In this document: piece by piece, positions 1-6,511 of the stretch
Layout of the letters: every line of letters begins with the position of its first letter
Numbering within the stretch: position 1 is the first letter of the stretch
Source: a virus
Direction: 5' to 3' (one strand)
Length of the DNA: 20,636 nt
Virus record (IMG/VR): IMGVR_UViG_3300028581_000303
Span: 1 to 20,636 of that record
Position numbers and translations under genes: made by a program
The notes under the pieces: generated by a model
The model's input: only the letters and a program-made list of their open reading frames with translations
The model's database searches: none
What the model was told of the DNA's origin: nothing

Positions 1-480
1 TGTTCCTGATGTTCCGTCAGTCCCTGAAGTTCCACTACTTCCACTTGTTCCTGATGTTCCATCGGTGCCGGAAGTTCCACTACTTCCACTTGTTCCACTT
101 GTCCCATCTTTTCCTGATGTTCCACTTGTCCCATCTTTTCCTGATGTTCCACTTGTCCCATTTCCACTTGTCCCAGATGTTCCGTTCCCTGACGTTCCAC
201 TTGTTCCCGGAGGAGATGGTAATCCATCATGACCAGAAGTTCCACTTGTTCCCTTTTCCCCTGATGTTCCACTAGACCCCTTTTCACCTGAAGTTCCTGA
301 TGTCCCATCGTGACCACTTGTTCCACTACTTCCATTTATTGCACTGGTCCCACTTGTACCATTACCTGAAGTTCCACTACTTCCAAAACCATCCAAACCA
401 TCTTTTCCTGATGACCCACTTGTTCCATTTTTTGATATTCCACTTGTTCCTGAATTCCATTCGGTAATTAAAGCGGAAGT
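1..480 (-). repeat. Collagen-coding degenerate repeat tract
   Basis: The DNA has strong 9-base periodicity from Gly-X-Y codons (GGA ACA AGT, GGA ACA TCA, GGA AGT AGT). Codons vary synonymously between units (AGT/TCA/TCT for Ser, GGA/GGG/GGT for Gly), so the protein repeat is older than any recent slippage. It continues past the left edge. Confidence 0.8.
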
Positions 481-1101
481 AAAATCAGTAAACTTACCAT
501 TTGAACCTGATAAGAAAGTTACATTAAATGAATATTGTCCAAAAGGAATATTATTAAAGGATGATGTTATAACATAAATTCCCCAAATTAAAGGATTATC
601 TTTTTGTTCAATTTTAACAAATCCGGATAACCATCCAGATAACCAACCACTACAATCACCACTAAAAGTATCATGATAATTAACATCTATTCTATTAACA
701 TCTGGAATATTTACATCATAAACATGTGGATTACCATATGTCCAACCATTGATATAACCCCAATCGGTTTGTATATCATTACTAACAGATATAAAAGGTC
801 TAGCAACACCAAGTTGTGAGTAACCAGATGTACCGGATGTACCATCTACACCAGAACTACCTGAACTACCATAGAAATTACCATCAACACCAGAACTACC
901 ACTTGTTCCTTTAGCGTTTCCATCTAGAACTACGTTGATTGAATGGGTATCAGAATTGAAACTTGAAGATAAAGCATCATTACCTGTTGTTTTTTCATCA
1001 AAATTTCCATCCAAACCTTGACCAACAACATTTAAATGTATTGCTTTGTTATCTTTATCATAACTTCTACCAAATACTTCTTCTGAACTAAAATATTCCA
1101 T
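1..1101 (-). CDS. Collagen-like tail fibre protein, partial (C terminus outside window)
   Basis: The frame is open for 367 codons from an ATG at 1101-1099 to the left edge, so the C terminus is missing. Residues 1-60 are a non-repetitive head, probably the virion anchor. Residues 62-93 hold a short Gly-X-Y tract, about 95-205 a globular domain with a GWLSGWLSG motif, and about 206 onward a long Gly-X-Y tract built from GTSG, GSSG, GKDG, GEKG and GHDG units. Glycine at every third residue is the collagen signature, and proline-poor Thr/Ser versions are common in phage fibre shafts. It follows the putative connector by 14 bases and is probably in the same operon. The role in host attachment is inferred, because the receptor-binding tip is not visible. 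Confidence 0.85.
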   Translation of the reverse strand, partial: MEYFSSEEVFGRSYDKDNKAIHLNVVGQGLDGNFDEKTTGNDALSSSFNSDTHSINVVLDGNAKGTSGSSGVDGNFYGSSGSSGVDGTSGTSGYSQLGVARPFISVSNDIQTDWGYINGWTYGNPHVYDVNIPDVNRIDVNYHDTFSGDCSGWLSGWLSGFVKIEQKDNPLIWGIYVITSSFNNIPFGQYSFNVTFLSGSNGKFTDFTSALITEWNSGTSGISKNGTSGSSGKDGLDGFGSSGTSGNGTSGTSAINGSSGTSGHDGTSGTSGEKGSSGTSGEKGTSGTSGHDGLPSPPGTSGTSGNGTSGTSGNGTSGTSGKDGTSGTSGKDGTSGTSGSSGTSGTDGTSGTSGSSGTSGTDGTSGT

Positions 1102-1115
1102 ATTTAATTATTATT

Positions 1116-1619
1116 TTATACTTTACCTATCCTGAAATTCCATGTATTTTGTGCTGGTTTATCATGATATTTATTATTTTTCCATAAAGGATAAAGAGAA
1201 ATATTGTCATCAATATATCTTTTCATTGTTTGTCTAACTCTATCCATATAATTTTCAATGAAATCTCTGAAAAAAGCTAAATCTTTTGATTCTGCTGCGA
1301 TGGAATGATCACTTGATTTTATTCTCAATCCAGCAGAATTCAACTGTAAAGAAAGTGTCATAACCAAATACTGCCATACCGATAAAGAAACTAATAATTT
1401 AAGAAAATTATTTACGATATAAGCGTTTGCTGCTGTATATGTACCTCCACTTTTTTGTGATATAATTTCATCACTCCATTCTTGTCCAAGTGTATCACGA
1501 AGAATTGTATCTTCTACTGCTAATGTAGCACGATTTATAAGTAAATCATTTATATCTCCATTTACTTCAGGACAAAAAACACGAACCTCACTAGATGTTA
1601 CTAAATATTGATTATACAT
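1116..1619 (-). CDS. Putative head-tail connector / head-completion protein (DUF6712-like)
   Basis: A 167 aa protein. The first 60 residues (LVTSSEVRVFCPEVNGDIND, then LGQEWSDEII) resemble the small mostly helical proteins next to portals in Bacteroidota phages, which I recall as DUF6712 and which look like gp6/gp15-type connectors. The middle (about 66-110) is hydrophobic and helical, and the C terminus is basic and aromatic. Its position directly after portal and endonuclease supports a job at the head-tail interface: connector proteins form a ring under the portal that receives the tail. The ATG overlaps the last 8 bases of the endonuclease gene, so translation is probably coupled. The family assignment is from memory of sequence style, so the function is only moderately supported. 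Confidence 0.55.
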   Translation of the reverse strand: MYNQYLVTSSEVRVFCPEVNGDINDLLINRATLAVEDTILRDTLGQEWSDEIISQKSGGTYTAANAYIVNNFLKLLVSLSVWQYLVMTLSLQLNSAGLRIKSSDHSIAAESKDLAFFRDFIENYMDRVRQTMKRYIDDNISLYPLWKNNKYHDKPAQNTWNFRIGKV

Positions 1620-2094
1620 ATTTATTTTCTTTATTTTTTCTCAAACCCTTATTCCAAGGTATTCTACCTTTCATAGAATTACTGGTCTTTAATCTTCGTT
1701 CATCAGATATTTTTCTATTTTTAGCTGCTTCTGAAATTATCCTTTTAGTTTCATCAGTTCTTTTAACACCTTTGTTTGAATCACTCATTTTTTTTCTAAT
1801 TTCATCTGTTCTGATAAAATTTCTACCACCCGACGTGATATTATATCCGTTATTTATGGAATTAAAATGATTTATATACCAAATTTCTTTTTCATTTAAA
1901 TCATCCAAATCCATACAAACTTCTAAAATAGTCCATTTAAAATTTTCAATTCCGTTCTTTTTAACAGAATTATCAAAATGAGACCTTGTACCGGATGGTT
2001 TATTGTGTTCCCAAATTCTATCCTGTAATGTTCTAGTGGTTTGTCCAATATAACATTTACCATTTATTTTATTTGTTGCTTTGTATACTATCAT
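1612..2094 (-). CDS. GIY-YIG homing endonuclease with NUMOD3 DNA-binding repeats
   Basis: A 160 aa GIY-YIG nuclease resembling free-standing and intron-encoded phage enzymes such as I-TevI. The N-terminal domain (1-90) has the two tyrosine motifs (IVY at 2-4, CYIGQ at 14-18), the catalytic arginine (R26 in LQDRIWEH), the metal-binding glutamate (E70 in NEKEIWYI) and the NGYN asparagine region (82-85), so it looks intact. Residues about 96-145 carry three NUMOD3-like repeats (SDSNKG, SEAAKN, TSNSMKG), which bind DNA in this family. It would cut an allele lacking the insert and spread by repair. No intron is visible around it. Its ATG overlaps the portal stop (ATGA, 2091-2094) and its stop overlaps the next start by 8 bases, so it is fully embedded in the operon. 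Confidence 0.9.
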   Translation of the reverse strand: MIVYKATNKINGKCYIGQTTRTLQDRIWEHNKPSGTRSHFDNSVKKNGIENFKWTILEVCMDLDDLNEKEIWYINHFNSINNGYNITSGGRNFIRTDEIRKKMSDSNKGVKRTDETKRIISEAAKNRKISDERRLKTSNSMKGRIPWNKGLRKNKENKYV

Positions 2095-3092
2095 TGAATT
2101 TGTATTCTTTTGTCCATAAGAGGTTGTAACTTCCTATCAATTTCAGCTTTCATTGGTTGTACCATATTGTCATTATATAACTGTTGAAACACTGGTAAAT
2201 CCGTAGCATTACCCAATTTACCGGGTACAAGTACACCGAGTAAAGGTGCTGGATAACTATGTGAAATAGCAATCTGTTGTGTTACTTGTTCAGTTAACCA
2301 TTTGTATTTTCTATCACTATCATTTTCATTAAATGGTGTAATAGTTGGTGCATGATCTTTATCTTCACTATAAGTAATAAATACACGACCAGCGTTTTCA
2401 CTTCCAGTGAATGATGATTTAATATCTTTCTCAAATTCTTTTTGTTTTTCTTGATCGAAATACGCTGGTACATTAATTAATGTATTTGAAACGAAATTAT
2501 TCTGAACAAGATTTGCGTAATAATTTTCTAATTCAATATCCGTTGTTATCCATTTTACCCCTGAATAATAATAAGGTCTTGGATAAATATCCTCACCAAT
2601 CATATATCTTTTACCTACATATATCTGATGTTGATCAAAAGTAGGATTTGTATTATACGCTTGTATCATTTCAATTTTTCTATTGGAATATTTAAACCAG
2701 TCATTAGAATAATAATAAAAAATTGGTTCATTATTCTCATCCGATTTACCATTTCTTACCTTACTAAAATCCAAATGATTCATTTTCAATATGTTAGTGT
2801 GATTAACATTCCATATTACTTCTACTGCAAATCCTCCAAGTGTGATGTAGTCAAGAACAATTCTTTTGTAAAATTCATCTTCCTGTTGTTCCTTTGTTAT
2901 TTGAAATTGAAGATTGTTCAATATTGCAGCGTGGATTGAAGATTTATAGTAACATTCCATCAATTGTAAATACCATTTATTATCTTCACCCGCCATATAA
3001 TAATTATAGGCTGGTTGCCAAACTTCCTTAAAAACTGGGATTTTCATCTCACTCAAATTGACTGACATAAATCCGCCTTGTTTATTATCCAT
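2091..3092 (-). CDS. Phage portal protein
   Basis: A 333 aa portal protein, the dodecameric ring at one capsid vertex through which DNA is packaged and to which the tail attaches. It shows the usual order: an N-terminal wing with ITLGGFAVEVIWN (about 82-94), a beta-rich middle with WFKYSNRKI, then YYANLVQNNFVSN (about 192-204), and a C-terminal region with APLLGVLVPGKLGNATDLP followed by a helix (LYNDNMVQPMKAEI). It ends soon after that helix and is short for the family, which often exceeds 400 residues. The endonuclease starts at its stop codon, so the insertion may have trimmed its end. The chosen ATG has an A-rich leader; a second ATG eight codons in (MSVNLSE) is possible. It is transcribed divergently from the capsid unit. 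Confidence 0.88.
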   Translation of the reverse strand: MDNKQGGFMSVNLSEMKIPVFKEVWQPAYNYYMAGEDNKWYLQLMECYYKSSIHAAILNNLQFQITKEQQEDEFYKRIVLDYITLGGFAVEVIWNVNHTNILKMNHLDFSKVRNGKSDENNEPIFYYYSNDWFKYSNRKIEMIQAYNTNPTFDQHQIYVGKRYMIGEDIYPRPYYYSGVKWITTDIELENYYANLVQNNFVSNTLINVPAYFDQEKQKEFEKDIKSSFTGSENAGRVFITYSEDKDHAPTITPFNENDSDRKYKWLTEQVTQQIAISHSYPAPLLGVLVPGKLGNATDLPVFQQLYNDNMVQPMKAEIDRKLQPLMDKRIQIQ

Positions 3093-3266
3093 AAAGTTTC
3101 ATTATTTTTCTATACTTATATATATGAAAAAAGAAAGTTTTACTATAATCTTTATCTATCTTTTATGGATCTATATACGATCTCCATACGATCTTTGGCT
3201 TATTAAGAATTATATATTTTTCTATATATATCTATACACGTGTTTAAAAAATAATAAAGCAACCTT
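3093..3266. promoter_or_regulatory. Divergent intergenic control region
   Basis: A 174-base, very AT-rich spacer lies between the portal (minus) and scaffold (plus) starts, so both promoters should be here. I see no perfect TAnnTTTG on either strand. The nearest plus-strand match is GATCTTTG at 3190-3197, one mismatch, without a well-spaced TTTG upstream. It also holds the phased GATCT repeat and an 8-bp palindrome ACACGTGT at 3236-3243. The leader before the scaffold ATG is A-rich with no Shine-Dalgarno site. Confidence 0.5.
3168..3194. repeat. Three GATCT direct repeats at 11-base spacing
   Basis: GATCT occurs at 3168, 3179 and 3190. The last two copies extend to a 9-base identity, ATACGATCT (3175-3183 and 3186-3194). 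Spacing of about one helical turn would put the copies on the same DNA face, as in operators bound cooperatively. The last copy overlaps the weak -7-like element GATCTTTG. Confidence 0.5.
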
Positions 3267-3860
3267 ATGTTAGACAAGATTATCAAGTTACTTAAACTGA
3301 GGTTTGCCGGAGAGATGACGCTAAAAGATGGTACTCCCATCATAATTTCTGGAGATTTAACAATTGGTGTAGAAGTTAAAGTAAATGGACCTGATGGTCC
3401 TATTTTACTGCCAGCTGGTACATATGAATTGGAAAGTGGTCAAATCATAACAGTAGACGAAAAAGGTTTAATAACTGATATTGTCGAAGTTGTTGATACA
3501 CCAGAAAATCCAGATACAGAAACAGGAGCACCATCAGTAGATGAACCAATTGAAGTTGAAGAGGTAAAAGATCCAGTGGTTGAAGAACCAAAGGAACCAA
3601 CAGATTCTGGTACAACTACCAAAGATATGCCAGTGGTTGATATGGAAACTAAATTTAAAGATTTAGAAGATAGAATTAAATCATTGGAAGATAAAACGTC
3701 TAAACTTTCGGAAGAAACTACGAAATTTGATACTGATTTAGAGCTTATCAAAAATAAGGCTACATTTAGTAAAGAATTATCTAAAAACTCTAGCCCCGAT
3801 GTGGCTACAACATCACCATTAGTTGATAAAATAAATAGAATTCGTCAACTTAAAAAATAA
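3267..3860 (+). CDS. Putative capsid scaffold / head assembly protein
   Basis: A 197 aa acidic protein immediately before the capsid gene, the usual place for a scaffold. Residues about 15-72 form a small beta-rich domain (MTLKDGTPI, then LLPAGTYELESGQIITVDEK). Residues 78-112 are a Pro/Glu/Val-rich acidic linker, 126-165 a predicted coiled coil with heptads (KFKDLEDRIKSLEDKTSKLS), and the last 17 residues are basic (DKINRIRQLKK). An acidic, coiled-coil protein with a basic C terminus fits known scaffolds, whose basic tails bind capsid subunits during procapsid assembly and which are later removed by the prohead protease. The N-terminal domain recurs in the 66 aa protein at 6311-6511. The stop is 11 bases before the capsid ATG. 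The function is inferred from position and architecture. Confidence 0.6.
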   Translation: MLDKIIKLLKLRFAGEMTLKDGTPIIISGDLTIGVEVKVNGPDGPILLPAGTYELESGQIITVDEKGLITDIVEVVDTPENPDTETGAPSVDEPIEVEEVKDPVVEEPKEPTDSGTTTKDMPVVDMETKFKDLEDRIKSLEDKTSKLSEETTKFDTDLELIKNKATFSKELSKNSSPDVATTSPLVDKINRIRQLKK

Positions 3861-3871
3861 TAATAATTCTT

Positions 3872-4771
3872 ATGGCATTCGATATTAGTGCAATTAATTA
3901 CACATGGGTCAATGAGAACAATCAAAACCTTTTAACTGAAGCCATCATCGGAGCTCAAACAGCTTCTTTGGTACAAGTTTATCCGGGTGTTAAGTATAAA
4001 GAAAACTTAAAGTTTCTTGCTACTGATGCTTGGACACAGGCTGGTGGTTGTGGATGGTCAGCATCCGGTAATACCACTCTAACCGACAAAGATGTAATTG
4101 TTACTTCATTGAAATGGACAGAATCACTTTGTCCTGACACATTAGAAACCACAGCGTTACAACTCTCAATGAGAGCTGGTAAGAATGAACAAATTCCTTT
4201 TGAACAGGCTTACGTTTCTTTAAAAACAAAACAAATCCAAACAGTTCTTGAAACAATGTATTGGAGTTCAACAGCAGCATCTTCAGTTAAATGTGATGGT
4301 TTAATCTATCTATTAAACAATGATTCTGACGTACACGATTATGTATTTAATCCTTGTGCAACTGGTCAAACTTTCAGTACTTGGGCAGCTGCTGTATATG
4401 GTATGTACAATCACCTTTCACCTGAAGCTAAAAACTTTAACGACCTTACCTTATTCGTAAGTTATTCGACTTTCAGTTTAATGCAACAGGCTATGGTAAT
4501 TGCTAACATGTATGCAATTGACCAAACTGGACCAAATTTGATGGCTTTCCGTTTCCCGGGAACCAACGTTACTGTACAACCAATCAAAGCGTTAGGTTGT
4601 TACATGGTATTATCACCATCATCCAATTTACTTTGGGTAACTGACTTGGTTTCAGAAGAAGATAAGATCAACCTTTGGTTTAGTCAAGACAACCAAGAAG
4701 TAAGATTTGTAGCAAACGGTAAAATCGGTGTTTCATATTACTTTGGGGATTACATCGTTCTCGCACAATAA
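3872..4771 (+). CDS. Major capsid protein (HK97-like fold)
   Basis: A 299 aa protein in the major-capsid position between the scaffold-like and tube-like genes. I recognise the style of Bacteroidota phage capsid proteins: a short N arm without a long delta domain, an E-loop-like stretch rich in Gly/Trp/Cys (WTQAGGCGWSASGNTTL), a long helix region (TKQIQTVLETMYWSS, about 115-130), an A-domain-like middle (FNDLTLFVSYSTFSLMQQAM), and the terminal strands VRFVANGKIGVSYYFGDYIV typical of HK97-fold C termini. No internal cleavage site is evident; the shell may mature by digestion of the separate scaffold. The start lies in an A/T-rich leader with no Shine-Dalgarno site. The gene should be strongly expressed, but its promoter is not obvious. 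Confidence 0.82.
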   Translation: MAFDISAINYTWVNENNQNLLTEAIIGAQTASLVQVYPGVKYKENLKFLATDAWTQAGGCGWSASGNTTLTDKDVIVTSLKWTESLCPDTLETTALQLSMRAGKNEQIPFEQAYVSLKTKQIQTVLETMYWSSTAASSVKCDGLIYLLNNDSDVHDYVFNPCATGQTFSTWAAAVYGMYNHLSPEAKNFNDLTLFVSYSTFSLMQQAMVIANMYAIDQTGPNLMAFRFPGTNVTVQPIKALGCYMVLSPSSNLLWVTDLVSEEDKINLWFSQDNQEVRFVANGKIGVSYYFGDYIVLAQ

Positions 4772-4806
4772 TTAAAAAATGTGATAAAAAAAAATAACTA
4801 ATAAAA

Positions 4807-5364
4807 ATGGCATGTTTGAGATTTAATCAAGAAGTTACCAGTGCATGTAGAAACTCCCAACCGGGTGTAGCAACTGTATACTTAGCAAACTTTGACGCTA
4901 TTACTAGTTTTACCACAAATACAGCAGGAACGATATTATCAGGACTTACTGCATCAGGTGAAACAGGAACTAGTTCAAAAGCGTTTTATCAGTTGGCACA
5001 AAATAAAAATTCCGCAATTTTGCTCGATACCGCAAGTATCAACATATCTAACGGAACAGCTGTGTCAAAACCGAAGTTAACTATTAAGTTACAAGGACTT
5101 ACAGAAGAAGTTATAACAGTTTATAAAGAACTTTTACAAGCTTCTGTTGTAGCGGTTGTTAAAACAATTGACGCTAAATACTACGCTATCGGATTCAATA
5201 ATGGTTTGGATGCTATCACAGCAACTTTAGGAACTGAAGCCGCAAGTGACGGTTTTAAAGGTGCAACCTTCGAATTAGAAGGGATCGAAAGTTCTCCTTT
5301 CTATTTAATAGATGATAGTGCAGGTGGAATTGGAAGTACATTCGTAACAACTTATGTAGTCTAA
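4807..5364 (+). CDS. Tail tube-like major tail protein
   Basis: A 185 aa protein directly after the capsid gene and followed by a strong terminator. It begins MACLRFNQEVTSACRNSQPG and continues with beta-rich segments (VYLANFDAI, PKLTIKLQGL, VVAVVKTIDAKYYAIGFNNG, GFKGATFELEGIE). The sequence aligns along nearly its whole length with the minus-strand protein at 9123-10235, except for that protein's insertion after residue 58 and its C-terminal extension. Size, predicted all-beta content, and expression with the capsid suggest the main tail tube subunit, which stacks in rings around the tape measure. A capsid decoration protein or head-tail joining ring is an alternative; the link of the paralogue to the tape-measure gene favours a tail role. 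Confidence 0.62.
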   Translation: MACLRFNQEVTSACRNSQPGVATVYLANFDAITSFTTNTAGTILSGLTASGETGTSSKAFYQLAQNKNSAILLDTASINISNGTAVSKPKLTIKLQGLTEEVITVYKELLQASVVAVVKTIDAKYYAIGFNNGLDAITATLGTEAASDGFKGATFELEGIESSPFYLIDDSAGGIGSTFVTTYVV

Positions 5365-5381
5365 TCCTACACACTTCAAAT

Positions 5382-5408
5382 AAAAAGCCACTCAATGAGT
5401 GGCTTTTT
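5382..5408. terminator. Bidirectional intrinsic terminator between convergent genes
   Basis: A perfect 12-bp stem (AAAAAGCCACTC / GAGTGGCTTTTT) with a 3-base loop (AAT), a T-run on the plus strand and an A-run before the stem, so it can terminate transcription in both directions. It lies 17 bases after the tube gene stop on the plus strand and 55 bases beyond the protease stop on the minus strand. Confidence 0.93.
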
Positions 5409-5419
5409 TATGCTCGAAA

Positions 5420-5451
5420 TTTGGAAATCTCGTAAATTTGTTGTAACTTTG
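5420..5451 (+). promoter_or_regulatory. Bacteroidota-type promoter pointing rightward (antisense to protease gene)
   Basis: TTTG at 5420-5423 and TAACTTTG at 5444-5451 are separated by 20 bases and match the Bacteroidota primary sigma pattern (TTTG near -33, TAnnTTTG near -7). Transcription would begin near 5457. The only annotated gene downstream, at 5464-6294, is on the other strand, so any transcript would be antisense to the prohead protease. In AT-rich DNA such matches arise by chance, but this one lies in a 55-base gap right after a terminator. Confidence 0.5.
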
Positions 5452-5458
5452 TAGCAAT

Positions 5459-5472
5459 GCCTTTTAAAAGGC
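5459..5472. repeat. 14-bp perfect palindrome GCCTTTTAAAAGGC
   Basis: A perfect palindrome begins 8 bases after the -7 TTTG, that is at or just past the predicted start site of the rightward promoter. It overlaps the protease stop codon (5464-5466). The position fits an operator, though a plain dyad in AT-rich DNA is possible. Confidence 0.5.
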
Positions 5473-6294
5473 GAATAATGATTCTACTGAAAAACCTAAC
5501 ACTTTCTTTGCTTTTACATACTGCCAGAGCTCTTCCCCAATGATTTTATATTCACAGAACCATCTTGTTTGTTTTAATTGTTCATCTTCTTCCAACCAAC
5601 TATTCAATAAAATTGCTGATCCTGTTTTGTCCTCTTTGTGATTAACGGAAATACTACGATTGAAACCATATTTTTCTTTTGCTAATTTTACTGTTTCTCT
5701 ACTAAAATATACATATCCCGGGTTATTTAATCCATCAACATTATTACGATAAATCATTTTTCCACTAACTAATACACAACCTTTAACAATTCTTTTTTCA
5801 TCATCTGCTAATGTTAAATAAATATCACCACTTTCTTCTGATAATGATTGATCTAAATATTTCCATTTATTCCTTGGTACTTCGTTAATTGATGTACATC
5901 TTCTTAAAGTATGACGGCAATTATATAATTGTTGAGATCCTGAAAAATCTGTTGTATTTGTTCCATCGAATGTTTGAAAGAAATTTGAGTCCTGTATCCA
6001 ACCTGCACTATAATAATTACCTTCCGAATGATTTAAATTAGCCCAATCTTGTATTTCAATTTCGTGATAAACACGACCAGCGTGTTCCTTACAAAAGGGG
6101 TGTGATGTTGCTATAACTTCTGGTTCCGGTGAACAAGTAAATTTGAAATATGGTAACACTGCTGGTATATCATATTTGAAAAATTCAAAATTTTCCTGTA
6201 TTGCGGGACTTTCCACAAATGAAATTAATTCAACACCTGTCCTGTCATCTGGGTTAATCTTTAATTCTTTTATCTTAAATAATGGTTTTTCCAT
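5464..6294 (-). CDS. XkdF-like prohead protease with an embedded gpF-like Cys/His segment
   Basis: A 276 aa putative prohead maturation protease. The N terminus has VELISFVESPAIQENF (21-36), typical of XkdF/S78-type phage proteases. The family pattern resumes at about 155-276: IVKGCVLVSGKMIYR, YVYFSRETV, a VNHKEDKTG segment (candidate catalytic His219), LLNSWLEEDE (candidate Ser232), and WFCEYKI, ELWQYVKAKKVLGFSVE at the C terminus. Between them, residues about 62-140 hold HPFCKEHAGRVY and YNCRHTLRRC, resembling the Cys/His C-terminal segment of Mu gpF-like minor head proteins. This class cleaves scaffold and capsid precursors inside the procapsid. It is the last gene of the long minus-strand operon, far from the plus-strand capsid and scaffold genes it should act on. 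The active-site residues are assigned by pattern only. Confidence 0.75.
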   Translation of the reverse strand: MEKPLFKIKELKINPDDRTGVELISFVESPAIQENFEFFKYDIPAVLPYFKFTCSPEPEVIATSHPFCKEHAGRVYHEIEIQDWANLNHSEGNYYSAGWIQDSNFFQTFDGTNTTDFSGSQQLYNCRHTLRRCTSINEVPRNKWKYLDQSLSEESGDIYLTLADDEKRIVKGCVLVSGKMIYRNNVDGLNNPGYVYFSRETVKLAKEKYGFNRSISVNHKEDKTGSAILLNSWLEEDEQLKQTRWFCEYKIIGEELWQYVKAKKVLGFSVESLFAF

Positions 6295-6310
6295 AATAAT
6301 AAATTATTTT

Positions 6311-6511
6311 TTACTCCTCGTTAATATATATGATTTTATGATCTTTTATTACCATTCTACCTTTTGATAATTCATACTCACCATCTGGTAAATAGTTTCT
6401 TTTATCATATACTTCTTGTTGAAACGGAGATATTTCTAACAAATGATCATTCATATAAGAATACATCAAATACCATTCACTCCCGTCTTTTAATTTTATA
6501 CTTGTTTTCAT
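6311..6511 (-). CDS. Small protein with the LPxGxYEL domain found in the scaffold-like protein
   Basis: A 66 aa protein of unknown function. The start is the ATG at 6511-6509, which shares an A with the upstream stop (TAATG); a TTG three codons earlier is less likely. Nearly the whole protein matches residues 17-72 of the scaffold-like protein at 3267: IKLKDG against MTLKDG, LPDGEYELSKG against LPAGTYELESG, and VIKDHKIIYI against TVDEKGLITDI. The domain is probably a small beta barrel or sandwich. It lies between a lectin-like gene and the prohead protease, 16 bases from the latter. Adjacent protease and shared scaffold domain suggest a head-assembly role such as protease docking or regulation; this is inference only. 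Confidence 0.7.
   Translation of the reverse strand: MKTSIKLKDGSEWYLMYSYMNDHLLEISPFQQEVYDKRNYLPDGEYELSKGRMVIKDHKIIYINEE

Noticed and set aside
9-275. Plus-strand open frame rich in Phe/His/Leu
   Set aside because: It is the complement of the collagen-coding tract at 1-480; its repetitive composition reflects the Gly-X-Y codons of the real minus-strand gene.
1595-1870. 91-codon plus-strand hydrophobic frame
   Set aside because: Antisense to the GIY-YIG gene, whose catalytic motifs are clear; hydrophobic frames opposite Lys/Asn-rich genes are expected.
3440-3751. 103-codon Ser/Val-rich frame antisense to the scaffold-like gene
   Set aside because: Mirror of acidic GAA/GAT/CCA-rich codons; the plus-strand frame has coherent domains, tight spacing to the capsid gene and a suitable leader.
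5478-5543. 21-codon plus-strand frame after the antisense promoter, hydrophobic
   Set aside because: It is antisense to the conserved C terminus of the protease (GFSVE region), very short and without supporting features, so I do not call it a gene.
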